Shown here: one piece after another, positions 12,664 through 22,282 of the stretch
Numbering within the stretch: position 1 is the stretch's first letter
Layout of the letters: each line of letters starts with the position of its first letter
NCBI GenBank assembly: GCA_033239005.1
Contig: BSQZ01000021.1
Location: forward strand, 8,947,516 to 9,011,515
DNA length: 64,000 nt
Reading direction: 5' to 3'
From: Lamellibrachia satsuma
Taxonomy: Eukaryota > Annelida > Polychaeta > Sabellida > Siboglinidae
Translations under genes and position numbers: made by a program
The notes under the pieces: model-generated
The model's input: only the letters and a program-made list of their open reading frames with translations
Told to the model about the DNA's origin: nothing
Databases searched by the model: none

Positions 12664-13629
12664 TTATCCCTCTATACGAAGGAAAACTGTTTGTATAGGC
12701 GACAGTTCGTCAGGGGACACCCAAGCAGAGAGCCGCCCGGACTGATATTTGACAAGTGCCTTCACTGCCAAGCAGTTGTCCAATGGAAAGTTCTGTAAAT
12801 TTTCCAACCCCATTCGCACACTGAGGCCGAGTAAACCACCAGTTCTGATTTTGAAATTCCGAAGGTACGGCACATGCTGGCTGACCTAGGGGACATGGCC
12901 CCCCGCCAGTTGAAAATGAGGGCACCGAAGAAAATCTCCCGTGACCCCCCCCCCCCCGGAAGGCTAGTTCGTTTGGCACCAGTCACGGACAGACGGGGTG
13001 CTGTATTTCACGCACTTGCTATCGTGGGCGTTGTCGAGGTCTGTGTTGTCCGCAACGACAGACGTATCGACAACCCGGCAAGCGCCTTGTCAAAACAGCA
13101 CCGCATCCGGGATTTGCGGGCTGCCACCCCGCACCTTAATCACCGGAGCGCGTGTCACCGACAAGCCGCGGTTCTCCATCCTGTGGAGGAACTTCTCGAG
13201 GAGAGCATCACTTGATTCGATGCTCCCATGTTCTTGGGCACACCTGGAGGACATGCCCCAGCATGCGTCGCACCTTCTATCTGCCTCGGGTCTACCCCGG
13301 GCGGCTCGCTGTTTAGTGGACACGGTAGCGGAACGAATTTGGAGGGCATGTATAAAATTTGCACCTGTCAATAATGCCGTGCCATTCGTGGACGTATGAG
13401 ACTGCGCGTAATGCCTTCAGGCTGCAGCCGTTGACCGCCCCGTGCAGCACTGACGCCATTTCACGTTTCGCATCGGTCATGTGCACGATTGTCTCGTCCA
13501 CCTTAGGCGGTGGGTTCGTGCAACGCCGACGCTTATTCGCAAAGGTGCGCGAGTTGGCGACCAGGGCGCTGATAACCGTGTACAGCACCCTGGCGAGGCG
13601 GTCCAGGCTCGCCTTCTTTAGAAGGGGGA
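12664..13629 (-). pseudogene. LINE C-terminus with restriction-like endonuclease (R2/NeSL type)
   Basis: Reading leftward from 13629: KVRELAT-region antisense, then CSLKALRAVSYVHEWHG, a Cys/His cluster (RRCDACWGMSSRCAQEHGS), and a segment with PVIKVRGGSPQIPDAVLF followed by VVDTSVVADN. The zinc cluster followed by a PD...(V)VD motif is the layout of the C-terminal restriction-like endonuclease of R2/NeSL/Dong LINEs. There is at least one frameshift (about 13370). It is GC-rich unlike its surroundings. The Polinton E terminus starts directly after it. Confidence 0.55.
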
Positions 13630-13915
13630 AGTAGTTAAGGAGTGGAAACGAGGGATCAAAAGAGTGGATCAGTAGGGAGGGCCCCAGTGACTTCCGGTTT
13701 AGAGCATTCTGGGTAGCACCAGCGCCCCCTAGAGGTGACCTATATCCACGTAGAGCGCCCCCTAGCGACTGGAGTTAACCCTAACGGTCATAACCTCAAC
13801 ATGTTGACATGATCCCGACCTGATCTCATTAGTGGTGACCCTTGACCCTAACGTAGTGACCACGTAGTGACCGCTACCCTAACGTGAGCGCTACCCCGAT
13901 GTTCGAGGAGTGAAA
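13630..13915 (+). repeat. Terminal repeat of Polinton E
   Basis: Alignable with the A, B and C ends: AG start, GATCAAAAGAG, GTGACTTCCGGT, AGCGCCCCCTAGAGG at 13721 and AGCGCCCCCTAGCGA at 13754. GGGGGA (13624-13629) would be its left target duplication. No matching right end is visible. Confidence 0.6.
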
Positions 13916-14039
13916 AAATAAATGTATTCTAAGGCATTTAATCCCTGGTTCGAAGTAGTCTGCGATACCCTACCCGTTGGTTCGTTGTGGTCCGCGTTAC
14001 CCTATCTGTCGCCAACCGACAAAATCGACACAACACCTC

Positions 14040-14515
14040 ATTGAATGAAGTCGCCAAGAAACTTTAATATTTAAAAATAGCCATACATCAGATCATAGTA
14101 ATATATAAAAAATAGCCATATATCAAATCATATTAAAGCACAAATTCATATAAATATAGTAATATAATTATTTAATACATCAGAACATATTAAAGCACAT
14201 AAAATCATATAAATATAGTAATATAATTATGTAAAAATAGCCATATATTTAACCATATTAAAGCATATAAATATCGTTCATTATATCATTTAAAAATAGC
14301 CATCTTAAAGCACATAAAATCATATAAATATAGTAATATAAATATTTAAAAATAGCCATATATTTAATCATATTAAATCATATAAATATCGTTCATTATT
14401 TTATTTAAAAATAGCCATATTAAAGCATAGTAATATAATTAAAAATAGCCGTATATCAAACATATATAAATATCGTTTCATCTATATATTGAAACATAGT
14501 GTTCATATGTTTGTC
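14040..14515. repeat. AT-rich AATAGCCATA repeat array (E)
   Basis: Irregular repeats of AAAAATAGCCATAT, ATCATATTAAAGCACATA and ATATAGTAATATAAT. The same kind of array occupies the same relative place in Polinton A (18885-19325). Confidence 0.8.
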
Positions 14516-14518
14516 AGG

Positions 14519-14957
14519 TCACAAATCTTTCTGTTTTACAAATGAAACGTAAACATTGGCAGGTTGTTGAAGTTCAGACGCGGCAGTGATTGTCCGCGTC
14601 TGTCTATCAGTTTTGTAGGTCGTTGTGCTTTGGTAGGTCGACGGAACAGCTCGACTTCTTTCATGACGGCAGGCCACAATTCTTTGTGTTTTACAAAGGC
14701 TTGCCCATAGCGTTGCATCCCATGGAAATTTCCATGTCAACCGGTCGAACCATCCCGAGCTCCGTCATAACGGCAGCCCGCGATTTTCTGTTTTCGATAA
14801 ATGAAGCGTATTCATTACACTCATCGTCCCAACTCTCTGTAGCATAGCCATCATCGTCGGCGTTGTCTTTTATGAGTGGTGTGCGACGACACAGTTCTGC
14901 CATGACGACTGGCCAGCGACGTCTATGGAAGCTGAAAAACGAGAGTGAAAGACACAT
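14519..14957 (-). CDS. W-VM family protein, Polinton E copy 1
   Basis: An 88-codon frame starts at an ATG at 14957 (MCLSLSF) and carries RRRWPVVMAEL, an acidic DDDGYATESWDDE block, YASFIENRK and AAVMTELGM. After a frame change near 14700 a further unit follows (FVKHKELWPAVMKEVELF). The repeated unit is roughly Y-A-[SA]-[FL]-[LIV]-x-H-[KR]-x-x-W-x-x-V-M-x-E-[LM]. I do not recognise the family. It reads opposite to the other Polinton genes and sits next to the terminal repeat. Copies occur at 15.2-15.44, 17.67-17.88, 19.33-19.83 and 35.18-35.39 kb. Confidence 0.45.
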
Positions 14958-15037
14958 AAAAATCGAGCCATTGGTAAAGGAATTTGTTAAAAGAAATTAT
15001 ATACATTTCATAAATAGCACATGCATCTGATAATAAC

Positions 15038-15182
15038 ACTACCTTAAATCTAAGTAGCAAAAATATACTAACTGAATCACGAATATTGATACTAATAATA
15101 GATAATTAACGCATGGCGTACAGATTTAGTCAAATACCTTTTTAATAGTTCATAAAATTTATATACATTATGAACTGTGTGA
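15038..15182. repeat. Segment shared with Polinton C duplicates
   Basis: AACACTACCTTAAATCTAAG through ATGAACTGTGTGACAT recurs nearly identically at about 18265-18412 and 35770-35919, linking fragment E to Polinton C. Confidence 0.85.
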
Positions 15183-15194
15183 CATTTTCTTGCC

Positions 15195-15450
15195 ACTGCC
15201 TTCCTCTACAATCTATCAACGCGGCTGGTCGGTGGAGATGCACGTCGTACGCACCAACTGGTCACCTGATACTTGTCAATTCGGCCATTACATCAGACCA
15301 TTCTCTGCGATGGTCGAGGAAGGCGACAGCGATGTTGTCCAGTCTTCCTGCTTATCTTGCTGATTATCGTAGCCCTCAGCGGCGTGATCACATAGACTAG
15401 CTCGTTCATGACGTCATCCCATTGGAGTCGATGATGGCTGCAAGGAAACG
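15195..15450 (-). pseudogene. W-VM family, Polinton E copy 2 (frameshifted)
   Basis: The minus strand reads QWDDVMNEL, then in another frame AEGYDNQQDKQEDW, then AFLDHRREWSDVMAELTSIR and a stop. Order and spacing match the other family members (W..VM.EL, acidic GY..W, FLDHRR.W..VM), but two frame changes break it. Confidence 0.5.
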
Positions 15451-15937
15451 AAAAACCTTCGTGATCTGAGTATGAAACGAGACTCTAGCCGTCGCCTAGC
15501 AACGAGAGACCGGCTGCATGGAATTTGGACCCTGCTAGCCGCGAGCACAGCCGTTGGTAACGGTAAAGTGAAAGTATGCTATATCGCCATTGTTAGTAAA
15601 TGTTATAAAGTCTTAGAATTAAGAGTTACCATCTGTTCAAATTATCATACACACAAGGAATACTTACAAATGATCCACCATTACAAACAGGGCTGTGCCT
15701 AAGTCTTTGTAGATGGCGAGTAGATTGGTGAAGAGAGCAACACGTCATGTTCTCAACAGCAGCAGCAACACCAGGCAGAATCACACGAGATATCAATTTA
15801 AGGAGTTGTGTATAAATTATGACAACAGCCCTCTTATATAACATTCGACGAAACAATGGAACAAAGACACTTTGTCTGGGAAAGAATGCATAGTGCCTAC
15901 GTAAGCTATATATCTAACAAAGGTACATCCGTCATAA

Positions 15938-16841
15938 TTAAAAGGAATGCGATAAACCCGACGATTCATCTCTGCCCAGCAGCATGTCGATCGGCAGTCT
16001 GCCGTCTCGCCCGAATATCAGATAATGCGGCGAGTAGCCAGTGCTGCCAAGAGGAGTGGTGTTATTTGCGTGTACGACCTCCTTCAAATGGTCCGCCCAC
16101 TTTCTCTTCTTCTCGTCTGGAAGGGCTTGCCGCAGACTGTGCACCGTACGATTAAATCGCTCCACCTGGTCATTGCCAGCGGGATGGTACGGAGTAGTGT
16201 GTGATTTCTTGACGTCGTACAGCGAGCACAACGAGCATATAACTGCCGACTCAAAGTTCCTTCCGAGATCGCTGTGTGTCCACAATGGCACACCGAAAAC
16301 GAGGAACCACTCATATACCAGAATGCGTGCCACCGTGTCTGCTCGCTGGTCACGTGTCGCCACAGTGTACTTTGTGAATACGTCGGTGATGACACGGACG
16401 TTCTCTCGCCCATCCGATGATGGTTCCAACACAGTGAAGTCGATGGCCAACACTTCAAGAGGTCGCGTTGCCGATAAACGTCCTAGTGGAGTCTTCGTTT
16501 TGTCATGAGGCATCTTGGAGACAGCACATCATTCACACCTCTCCACCCATATCTTCACGAAGGCCAACTTAATCGTAACGTTCTCGGACTAAGGCCTCGG
16601 TGCGCTCAACTCCCTGGTGTCCTGTCTCGTCATGCAGGCCACGCAGTGTCGTCTCCTGCAAATAAGATGGCAGAAGTAGCTTTTCGCGCTGGACGCCGGC
16701 TGACGTGGTAATGTGTCGATACAACACACCATTGTGTTCGATGACCCGCTGTGCCAAAACCAAGAGAGCCAACGTTGCCTTTGACTCAGATGCAATGTAG
16801 CAATCGGATGATGGTCGCCCCAGATTACGGCAGCCCCACTG
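15938..16841 (-). pseudogene. Ty3/gypsy integrase remnant
   Basis: Reading leftward: an integrase zinc-finger region (GVLYRHITT.., HDETGHQGVERTEALVRERY, about 16760-16570), a frame break near 16510-16570, then the core. The core has LAIDFTVLEP (first Asp), THSDLGRNFES (second Asp), YHPAGNDQVERFNRTVHSLR (Glu) and a GRDGRLPIDMLLG tail. Reverse transcriptase, gag and LTRs are not seen, so it is a fragment. Polinton C begins directly at its right edge (16842). Confidence 0.85.
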
Positions 16842-17200
16842 AGTAGTTAATGAGTGGAAATGACCAAGCAAATGAGGTGCCCAGTAAATGAAGGTCACGT
16901 GACTTCCGGTCACAGAGCCTTCTGGGTATCCTTAGCGTCCATGGCGGCGATCTATAACCCTATCCGTAACCCTAGAGCGACTGGAGCTAACCCTAACCGC
17001 CGTAACCCCAACTTGTTTACGTGGTGAGCTAACCTTAACCCTAACCCCTGTCGACTGGAGCTAACCCTAACTGTCTAACTAACCCCATGTAACCACAAAC
17101 GAAGTGACCGCTACCCCCATCCCAAAGAGCGACATAACTTTAACCGTAGCTAAATGCGCTTAACGAGTGGAAAAAGTGCAAAGCGTAACCCCCCAGCTCA
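16842..17200 (+). repeat. Terminal repeat of Polinton C
   Basis: AG start, GTCACGTGACTTCCGGTCAC, then eroded repeats of the CTAACCCTAACC type interspersed with CGACTGGAGCTAACC. Similar to the B end at 44841. CCACTG (16836-16841) would be the left target duplication. Confidence 0.6.
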
Positions 17201-17455
17201 TTGTCGCCCGCGGTACCCTACCCACCCGTAAGCCATCGGAACCAGAGTGATATAGTGACTTTATAGGTTTTGGACATAAGACGTCATAAAACGAAAAGTT
17301 ATCGATATAATGTGATAATGTAATATGTATAAAAAACTCATCCACTCTTTTTTATGTGGTAGCAGGGTGAAATATGGTCATATTTCTTTTGTTAGCGTAG
17401 TGATAAACCAACAAAACACGTAATAGAATAAAAGCAAATTTTATTAAATAATGTA
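17200..17455. other. Subterminal region of Polinton C
   Basis: No gene. It contains CCCGCGGTACCCTACCCACCCG, as in the A and E subterminal regions, and a TTTTATT (minus-strand AATAAAA) near 17438 that could end the W-VM transcript. Confidence 0.4.
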
Positions 17456-17665
17456 AAAACAATGACATTATAATATATAGGAAAGTATTGTAGTTAAATA
17501 GCGGTATAACATTTTAAAATAGTGACATATGATATTGTTCATCGTTCGTCAGGCTATGACGTCAATTGAATTGCAGGCATGGTCGGCAAGGCGCGTCTAA
17601 CCGCGGCAGTGACCGGCCTCGTCTATCCAGCAACTTGCTCGGTTGGGGCGCTTTCTTTTCATGCA

Positions 17666-17884
17666 CTATTGGACGAACGTGAGCAAGTTCCACATCACCG
17701 TGCTCCACAGCCGTCTATGATCAAGGAAGGCGGCATATTGGTCAACTTCCGAATTCCAGTCTTCCGTCGGCAGGGGGGTGTCGTAGCCATCATCATAGTC
17801 CACACATGGTGTGTTGTAAAGAAGGTCTTCCATTACAGCAGACCATTGTTGACAATGGAAGCTGAAAACCAGAGTGAGAGACAC
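17666..17884 (-). CDS. W-VM family protein, Polinton C copy 1
   Basis: The 72-codon frame contains FSFHCQQWSAVMEDL, YDDGYDTPLPTEDW, YAAFLDHRRLW and STVMWNLL. An ATG at 17886 is one base out of frame relative to the intact start of copy E1, so either the start codon is lost or an upstream exon is used. A minus-strand poly(A) signal lies about 230 bases downstream. Function unknown. Confidence 0.45.
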   Translation of the reverse strand: MSLTLVFSFHCQQWSAVMEDLLYNTPCVDYDDGYDTPLPTEDWNSEVDQYAAFLDHRRLWSTVMWNLLTFVQ

Positions 17885-18526
17885 ATAAAAATCGAGCCTT
17901 TCTTAACGGTACAGCATGCTGTAGAATATTTGAAACGAGAGAGCAACGAGAGACGTACTTTGAACCAGACCAGCAGTCGGCTGACTGGTGTTTTTTTTCG
18001 CTAGCAGTCGCCTACTCGGCCCGCATATCGATTGCGGTTCTTAATCGGCGGTCAGCCGACGACCTCAGGGCGGTAAAGCCCGGCGCACACGGGCGGATCG
18101 GCAGCGCGGCGATAGCTCACGAGGCCAACAGCTGAGCTATATTTCCTATCACCGTTGCCTGCACACGAGTGAATGTAGCTGACCTGCATGCGCGACCGTC
18201 ACTACCGATTGCACCCACAATACTTTGCGCAACTTCCCTCCTGAAAATAAAATTTCATTAACACTACCTTAAATCTAAGTAGCAAAAATATAATAACTGA
18301 ATCACGAATATTGATACTAATACTAGATAATTAACGCACGGCGTACAGATTTAGTCAAATACCTTTTTAATAGTTCATAAAATTTATATACATTATGAAC
18401 TGTGTGACATGAAAGTTGAAAAGGATATGTTTGTAACTTATATAATATATCCTGAAAATACAATTGAAAATATCATGAACAAGAATCAATTGTACAATCA
18501 TAATGAAAAACACATACTCAACGATG

Positions 18527-18532
18527 CAGCAT
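18527..18532. repeat. Target-site duplication of Polinton A, left
   Basis: CAGCAT directly precedes the AG of the left end. The same six bases follow the right end, and the uninterrupted site CAGCAT is at 36038. Confidence 0.95.
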
Positions 18533-18738
18533 AGTAGTATATAGGGCGGAATGGGGGAGCAGACCAGTAAAAAGAGCAAAGTGACTTCCGGTCACGTGAC
18601 GCCCCCCCAGCGCCCCCTAGCGGCTGCTGCTACATCCACCACAAGCGCCCCCTAGCGACTGGATATAACGGTCATAACCTCGACCTGTTGATCTTATGTG
18701 TGTGGTGACCTATGACCTGTACTGACCAGGTAGTGACC
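18533..18738 (+). repeat. Left terminal inverted repeat of Polinton A
   Basis: 206 bases match the reverse complement of 34101-34310, with one 8-base indel and about four other small differences. Key blocks: AGTAGTATATAGGGCGG at the tip, GTGACTTCCGGTCACGTGAC, AGCGCCCCCTAGCGG (18609) and AGCGCCCCCTAGCGA (18644), GGTGACCTATGACCTGTACT. Confidence 0.97.
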
Positions 18739-19328
18739 TCTACCTATCCAGTGATTTCAAGGCATTGAATCCCTGGTTCAAAGTAGTCCGCGATACCCTA
18801 CCCGTTGTTGGTTCGTTGTAGCCCGCGTTACCCTATCACCAACCGACACAACACCTCATGAAGTCACAAAATTTAATATATAAAAATAGCCATACATCAT
18901 AGTAATATATAAAAAATAGCTATATAAAATAGCTATATATATTAAAGCACATCATAGTAATATAATTATTTGATACATCATATTAAAGCACATAAAATCA
19001 TTAATATAGTAATATAATCAGTTAAAAATAGTTATATCAAATCATATTAAAGCACATAAAATCATATAAATATAGTAATATAAATATGTAAAAATAGCCA
19101 TATATTTAACCATATTAAAGCATATATATTTTCATTTAAAAATAGCAATATTAAAGCATATAAATAGCGTTCATTATTTCGTTTAAAAATAGCCATATCA
19201 AATCATATTAAAACACATAAATTCATATTAAAAATAGCCATATATTTAATCATATTAAAGCAAATATCTTTTATTTAAAAATAGCCATATTAAAGCATAT
19301 AAATATATAGTGTTCATATTGTTTCATT
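18739..19328. repeat. Subterminal region and AT-rich AATAGCCATA array of A
   Basis: 18760-18860 holds a CCCTGGTTC..ACCCTACCCGTTG block conserved with E and C. About 18885-19325 is an irregular array of AAAAATAGCCATAT and TTAAAGCACATAAAATCAT units. No gene. Confidence 0.8.
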
Positions 19329-19826
19329 TCAATACAATTTTAGTTGCGGCATTGACTTTCCGCGTCTGTCGATAAGTTTTGTAGGTCGTTTTATGACCTT
19401 GCCTTCATCATTGCTGCACCCACCACACGACTTTTCCATTTCTATCACGGTACGTGGTTTTGCTACTTCCCCTTCATCATTAAACCCCCACAGCATTTCC
19501 ATTTCGATCTGGGAACGTGATTTGAACAGTTTCATTTCTTGCATGACAGCCGGCCACAGGGCTCTGTGTTTTACCAACGCGGCGTAAACGTTAGCAGGTT
19601 GCTGTCTCGGTTGACCCATAGCATTGCAGCCCATGGCAATTTCCATGGTAACCCGCTCTATTGGTCGCATCATTCCGAGCTCCGTCATAACGTCAGCCCA
19701 TATTTTTTTATGATCGAGAAAGGACGCGTAGGCATTACATTCATCGTCCCAACTCTCCGTTTGATAGCCATCATCATCGTCGGTGTTGTCGTCTATGCGT
19801 GGCGTGCGAGTACATAACTCCTGCAT
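19329..19826 (-). CDS. W-VM family protein, Polinton A
   Basis: About 165 residues, the longest member. Order: MQELCTRTPRIDD, acidic DDDDGYQTESWDDE, YASFLDHKKIWADVMTELGMMRP, NVYAALVKHRALWPAVMQEMKLF, then two degenerate repeats of a (V)IEME...F/G.NDEG(E/K)V pattern and a basic tail (LIDRRGKS). Several units of the same motif suggest a repeat protein with small helical modules. Compared with copies E and C its N-terminus is cut, and the frame abuts the accessory gene on the other strand, so a deletion probably joined the two here. No known family recognised. Confidence 0.5.
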   Translation of the reverse strand: MQELCTRTPRIDDNTDDDDGYQTESWDDECNAYASFLDHKKIWADVMTELGMMRPIERVTMEIAMGCNAMGQPRQQPANVYAALVKHRALWPAVMQEMKLFKSRSQIEMEMLWGFNDEGEVAKPRTVIEMEKSCGGCSNDEGKVIKRPTKLIDRRGKSMPQLKLY

Positions 19827-19840
19827 CACGAACGGCCAGT

Positions 19841-20680
19841 ATAGGAAGTGAAAGTTGGGTTAGCGTATTTGATATGCTGGCAGTTAAAGTCCTTGGCTTC
19901 ACCGCGAACGAGTACGTCGCAATGAAGTCAGACGACGAGCGGGTGGCTGCCCTGTCTGTGTTGAGGGGGTCCGTGTCAGAGCGACCATTAAAAAACGCAT
20001 CAGCAAGGACTACGTAAACTACACTGCGTCAGAGCTGGAAGTACTTGACGAGGCATTCTCTTTGTAGGAGGAAGACAAAGAGAATGCCGTCGTCGACGGC
20101 AGCGCTGACAGCAGCAATGAAAGCACAGGTCCTCCCTTTGATGAAATAAGCACGAATCAAAAGGTACGGGACTGGGAAAATACCATGAATAAAAAGGTAC
20201 AGCAGTGGTTAGACTCGTATGAAGAACGTAATCTGTTACCATCCACACCATCAATCACTTCCTCTACCGAACCGACTCTGTGTATAGCAGACGAGGAAAA
20301 TAACGATATGGTTATTACCGTAAGCAGCAGCGAAGCAGCTATGGTCATAAGCTGCAGCAGCAGCAGCAGCGGTAGTAACAATGGCAACGATATGCAGGCG
20401 ACGGCAATGAACATAGACAGAATATGGAATCGTGCAGAAGCCATGATGAACCAGAACACCTTCAACGCATTGATAGACGCAGCTTGTGTTCGTTATGCAT
20501 GTAACGAGGTTGTTCGTATATTAGATTTATCGGAAGGTGAATATTACGTACCGTATTCCGGTCTGATCAATCACATCTTGCGCTGGGTTGTCATAGCGGT
20601 GGAGGAGAGGGTTGGTAAAAGGCAATGGTGTGCCGATATGGCAGACACGATCAGAGCGACCATAGCCAGTCTATATACAG
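19841..20680 (+). pseudogene. Polinton A accessory gene, main exon (broken)
   Basis: From an acceptor-like TATAG at 19840 it reads GSESWVSVFDMLAVKVLGFT and YVAMKSDDERVAALSVLR. After a frame change near 19975 comes IKKRISKDYVNYTASELEVL. Then follow an in-frame TAG inside a palindrome (20053-20087) and a continuing open frame through 20680 with a Ser-rich linker and MNIDRIWNRAEAMMNQ, VRYACNEVVRILDLSEGEY, GLINHILRWVVIAVEERVG. The same blocks occur in copy C (36811-37582), including the TAG. The MAAQ first exon seen in C and F is absent, so A's gene is 5'-truncated. Function unknown. The open 174-codon part (20185-20709) could still be made if initiated internally. Confidence 0.5.
20053..20087 (+). 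promoter_or_regulatory. Perfect 13-bp palindrome around an in-frame TAG (A)
   Basis: Arms GCATTCTCTTTGT (20053-20065) and ACAAAGAGAATGC (20075-20087) flank a 9-base loop AGGAGGAAG. TAG is at 20065-20067 and both flanking reading frames are continuous. Identical in copy C (37020-37054). It could be a readthrough-stimulating hairpin, or the CTCTTTGTAG could serve as a 3' splice site. Confidence 0.6.
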
Positions 20681-20740
20681 GTAAGAACGAAGTTGCTGAC
20701 ATTGATTAAACAGGTGTGTCTTTTGTTGTCCCGTCTATAG
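20681..20740 (+). other. 60-bp intron in accessory gene (A)
   Basis: Donor CAG|GTAAGAAC and acceptor TTGTTGTCCCGTCTATAG. The homologous intron in C (37583-37642) has the same length and splice sites. The exon that follows starts IHNGLRQLREAY in phase 0. Confidence 0.7.
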
Positions 20741-21290
20741 ATTCATAACGGGCTGCGACAACTACGAGAGGCGTATGAGAACGATGACGAATGCCGTCGT
20801 TGGCTATAAATGATCTGCGGGTGAAGATAAACAGATCTACAGAGCACCTTCGAATTTACCCCAGCGTCGCCACCATCATCGTCGCCACCGTCACCATCAT
20901 CGTCGTCGACGTCATCATTCGAGACGTTGAACAATCGATTGTTGTCAACACCACCACCACCATCCTCCGACATGCAGCAGCCATGCACCTGTGATCGCTG
21001 CTGCGATGAAAACATTACGTTAGAATCGTCACCAACCAATCCGAACATTATGAACCCTCACGCAGCAAACATAATGATCATTCAAAAAAATCACACACTT
21101 AATCATGCATCGATCATTCCATACTCCGCTGACAGTAGCCGAAGCCACTGTGAACGTGTGCGAGGAAGGATGTGCAAAGCTACTGTCAGAGGAGATGCAA
21201 TCATACCTCCTGCACGAAGTGGCGTGTTTCAATCCTTGGATGTTGTAAACAAAGGATTGAAACACGCCACACACGCACGCACGCACACAC
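20741..21290 (+). pseudogene. Accessory gene 3' exon region (A)
   Basis: It opens IHNGLRQLREAYENDDE and stops at about 20809. Further right, in other frames, are a His/Pro-rich CDRCC-containing segment and YTPLTVAEATVNVCEEGCAKLLSEE, homologous to the C-terminal block of copy C (38145-38225). Several frame changes relative to C indicate decay or more introns. Confidence 0.4.
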
Positions 21291-21316
21291 AGTAATTGAT
21301 TTTAATCGTATATTGT

Positions 21317-21500
21317 TTAGTGTCTTTAGTAATTGTTATTGACTTTAATCTTATGTATTTAGTTGTTATATATCATTAGTGTCTTTAGTAATTGTTATTG
21401 ACTTTAATCTTATGTATTTAGTTATATATCATTAGTGTCTTTAGTAATTGTTATTGACTTTAATCTTATGTATTTAGTTGTTATATATCATTAATGTCTT
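21317..21500. repeat. About 60-bp tandem repeat, three copies
   Basis: Head-to-tail units of the type TTAGTGTCTTTAGTAATTG ... CTTATGTATTTAGTTG in the 3' UTR region of the accessory gene. Confidence 0.85.
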
Positions 21501-21614
21501 TATTGTTTATTCTTTTGCGTGTAAGTTGTATTTTTTGTCTATGAAATACATATAGTAATCTCTATGCATGAAGAGATCGACTTCTATATATATATATACA
21601 ATTATTCACATACA

Positions 21615-21730
21615 TGACCTCTGTCGTGGTGTAAAAACCCACAAGTCAGCCATCATACTAGCCTCAGGCGTGACGGTAAACGTTCGCAAGCTATCGGTCA
21701 CTGTCGCGGTATTAAAACACCCACAAGCCG
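21615..21730 (+). promoter_or_regulatory. Three 3'-UTR hairpins of the CTCTG/AA family (A accessory gene)
   Basis: 21615-21648 has an outer stem TGAC/GTCA. 21659-21693 has outer stem TAGC/GCTA, internal loop CTCAG/AA, GCG/CGC, and an apical stem GACG/CGTT closed by GTAAA. 21695-21730 has outer stem CGGT/GCCG. Middle stems of the first and third are weaker. They lie between the coding region and the poly(A) signal at 21880. Confidence 0.6.
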
Positions 21731-21796
21731 ACGCCATATGTCATCATCATCATCAACTTATATATATAGAGAAGCCTATCTTTTCATATCAGTACA

Positions 21797-21800
<4 letters not shown>

Positions 21801-21852
<52 letters not shown>
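21801..21852. repeat. (TA)n microsatellite
   Basis: A TA array between the hairpins and the poly(A) signal. Polinton C has a TA array in the same position (38813-38870). Confidence 0.95.
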
Positions 21853-21854
<2 letters not shown>

Positions 21855-21879
21855 ATTTCATAGACAATGTATTCTATTG

Positions 21880-21885
21880 AATAAA
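21880..21885 (+). terminator. Poly(A) signal of the accessory transcript (A)
   Basis: AATAAA in ATTGAATAAAATAG, followed by G/T-rich sequence, about 150 bases before the iteron array upstream of PolB. Confidence 0.6.
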
Positions 21886-22019
21886 ATAGTCAAAATGGAA
21901 TGGAACGTGTTGTACCTTCATTATTCGCACGACTGACGCCCCTCTTCACGAAAGGGAACCCGTAGTCGATTATGATGGACATAGTGGACAATACTAAGTG
22001 ACCAAAAGTACCCAAGTTA

Positions 22020-22200
22020 GGAACGCCTCTTATTAGTGATTGGTCAATAGTACCCATGTTAGGAACGTCTCTTATTCGTGATTGGTCAATAGTATCCATG
22101 TTAGGACCGCCCCTTTTTAGTAATTGACCAATAGTATTCAAGGTAGGAACGTCTCATATTAGTGATTGGACAATAGTACCCATGTTAGGAACGCCTCTTA
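22020..22200 (+). repeat. 42-bp iterons with inverted CCAAT boxes upstream of PolB
   Basis: Units start at 22020, 22062, 22104, 22146 and 22188, period exactly 42. Each contains a form of GTGATTGGTCAATAGTACCC. One unit (22104) has TTGACCAATAG. They lie immediately upstream of the PolB TATA box, so they could be an enhancer or a replication or transcription control array. Confidence 0.85.
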
Positions 22201-22233
22201 TGAGTGATTGACATCTTATCCACCTCGCACGTA

Positions 22234-22272
22234 CTATATAGATGTACTGAGAGTCCATTCCCTCTCAGTTGT
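22234..22272 (+). promoter_or_regulatory. PolB promoter: TATA box plus initiator
   Basis: CTATATAGA at 22234-22242 and CTCTCAGTTGTAG with the initiator A at 22267, 32 bases apart, the spacing of a core promoter. Conserved in copy C (TATATA at 39673, TCAGTT at 39703). The first ATG after it (22283) starts PolB. Confidence 0.75.
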
Positions 22273-22282
22273 AGATGCAGTC

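Larger units (their letters stand above)
13630..15900. mobile_element. Polinton E, left-end fragment
   Basis: It starts AGTAGTTAAGG at 13630, directly abutting the R2-like LINE fragment. It shares with Polinton A the subterminal block GTGACTTCCGGT, paired AGCGCCCCCTAGCG motifs, the ACCCTACCCGTTG..GGTTCGTTGT segment and the AT-rich AATAGCCATA repeats. It carries two minus-strand W-VM family copies. The right part is missing and a Ty3 fragment follows. Confidence 0.7.
17456..18532. repeat. Left part of 1.6-1.7 kb tandem duplication in Polinton C
   Basis: 17456-18532 aligns to 34968-36043 at roughly 97-98%, including the W-VM gene and the A integration site. The right part of this unit is displaced to 34311-34967 by the insertion of Polinton A. 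Confidence 0.9.

Noticed and set aside
13921..17130. CCCTAACC-type repeats as telomeric sequence
   Set aside because: They are short, interrupted and lie within Polinton terminal repeats of C, E and B, alternating with CGACTGGAG blocks; not a telomere array.
20743..21048. Asp/Gly-rich minus-strand frame near 20.9 kb
   Set aside because: Antisense reading of GTC/CACC repeats in the accessory gene; no promoter or homologue in the opposite copy.
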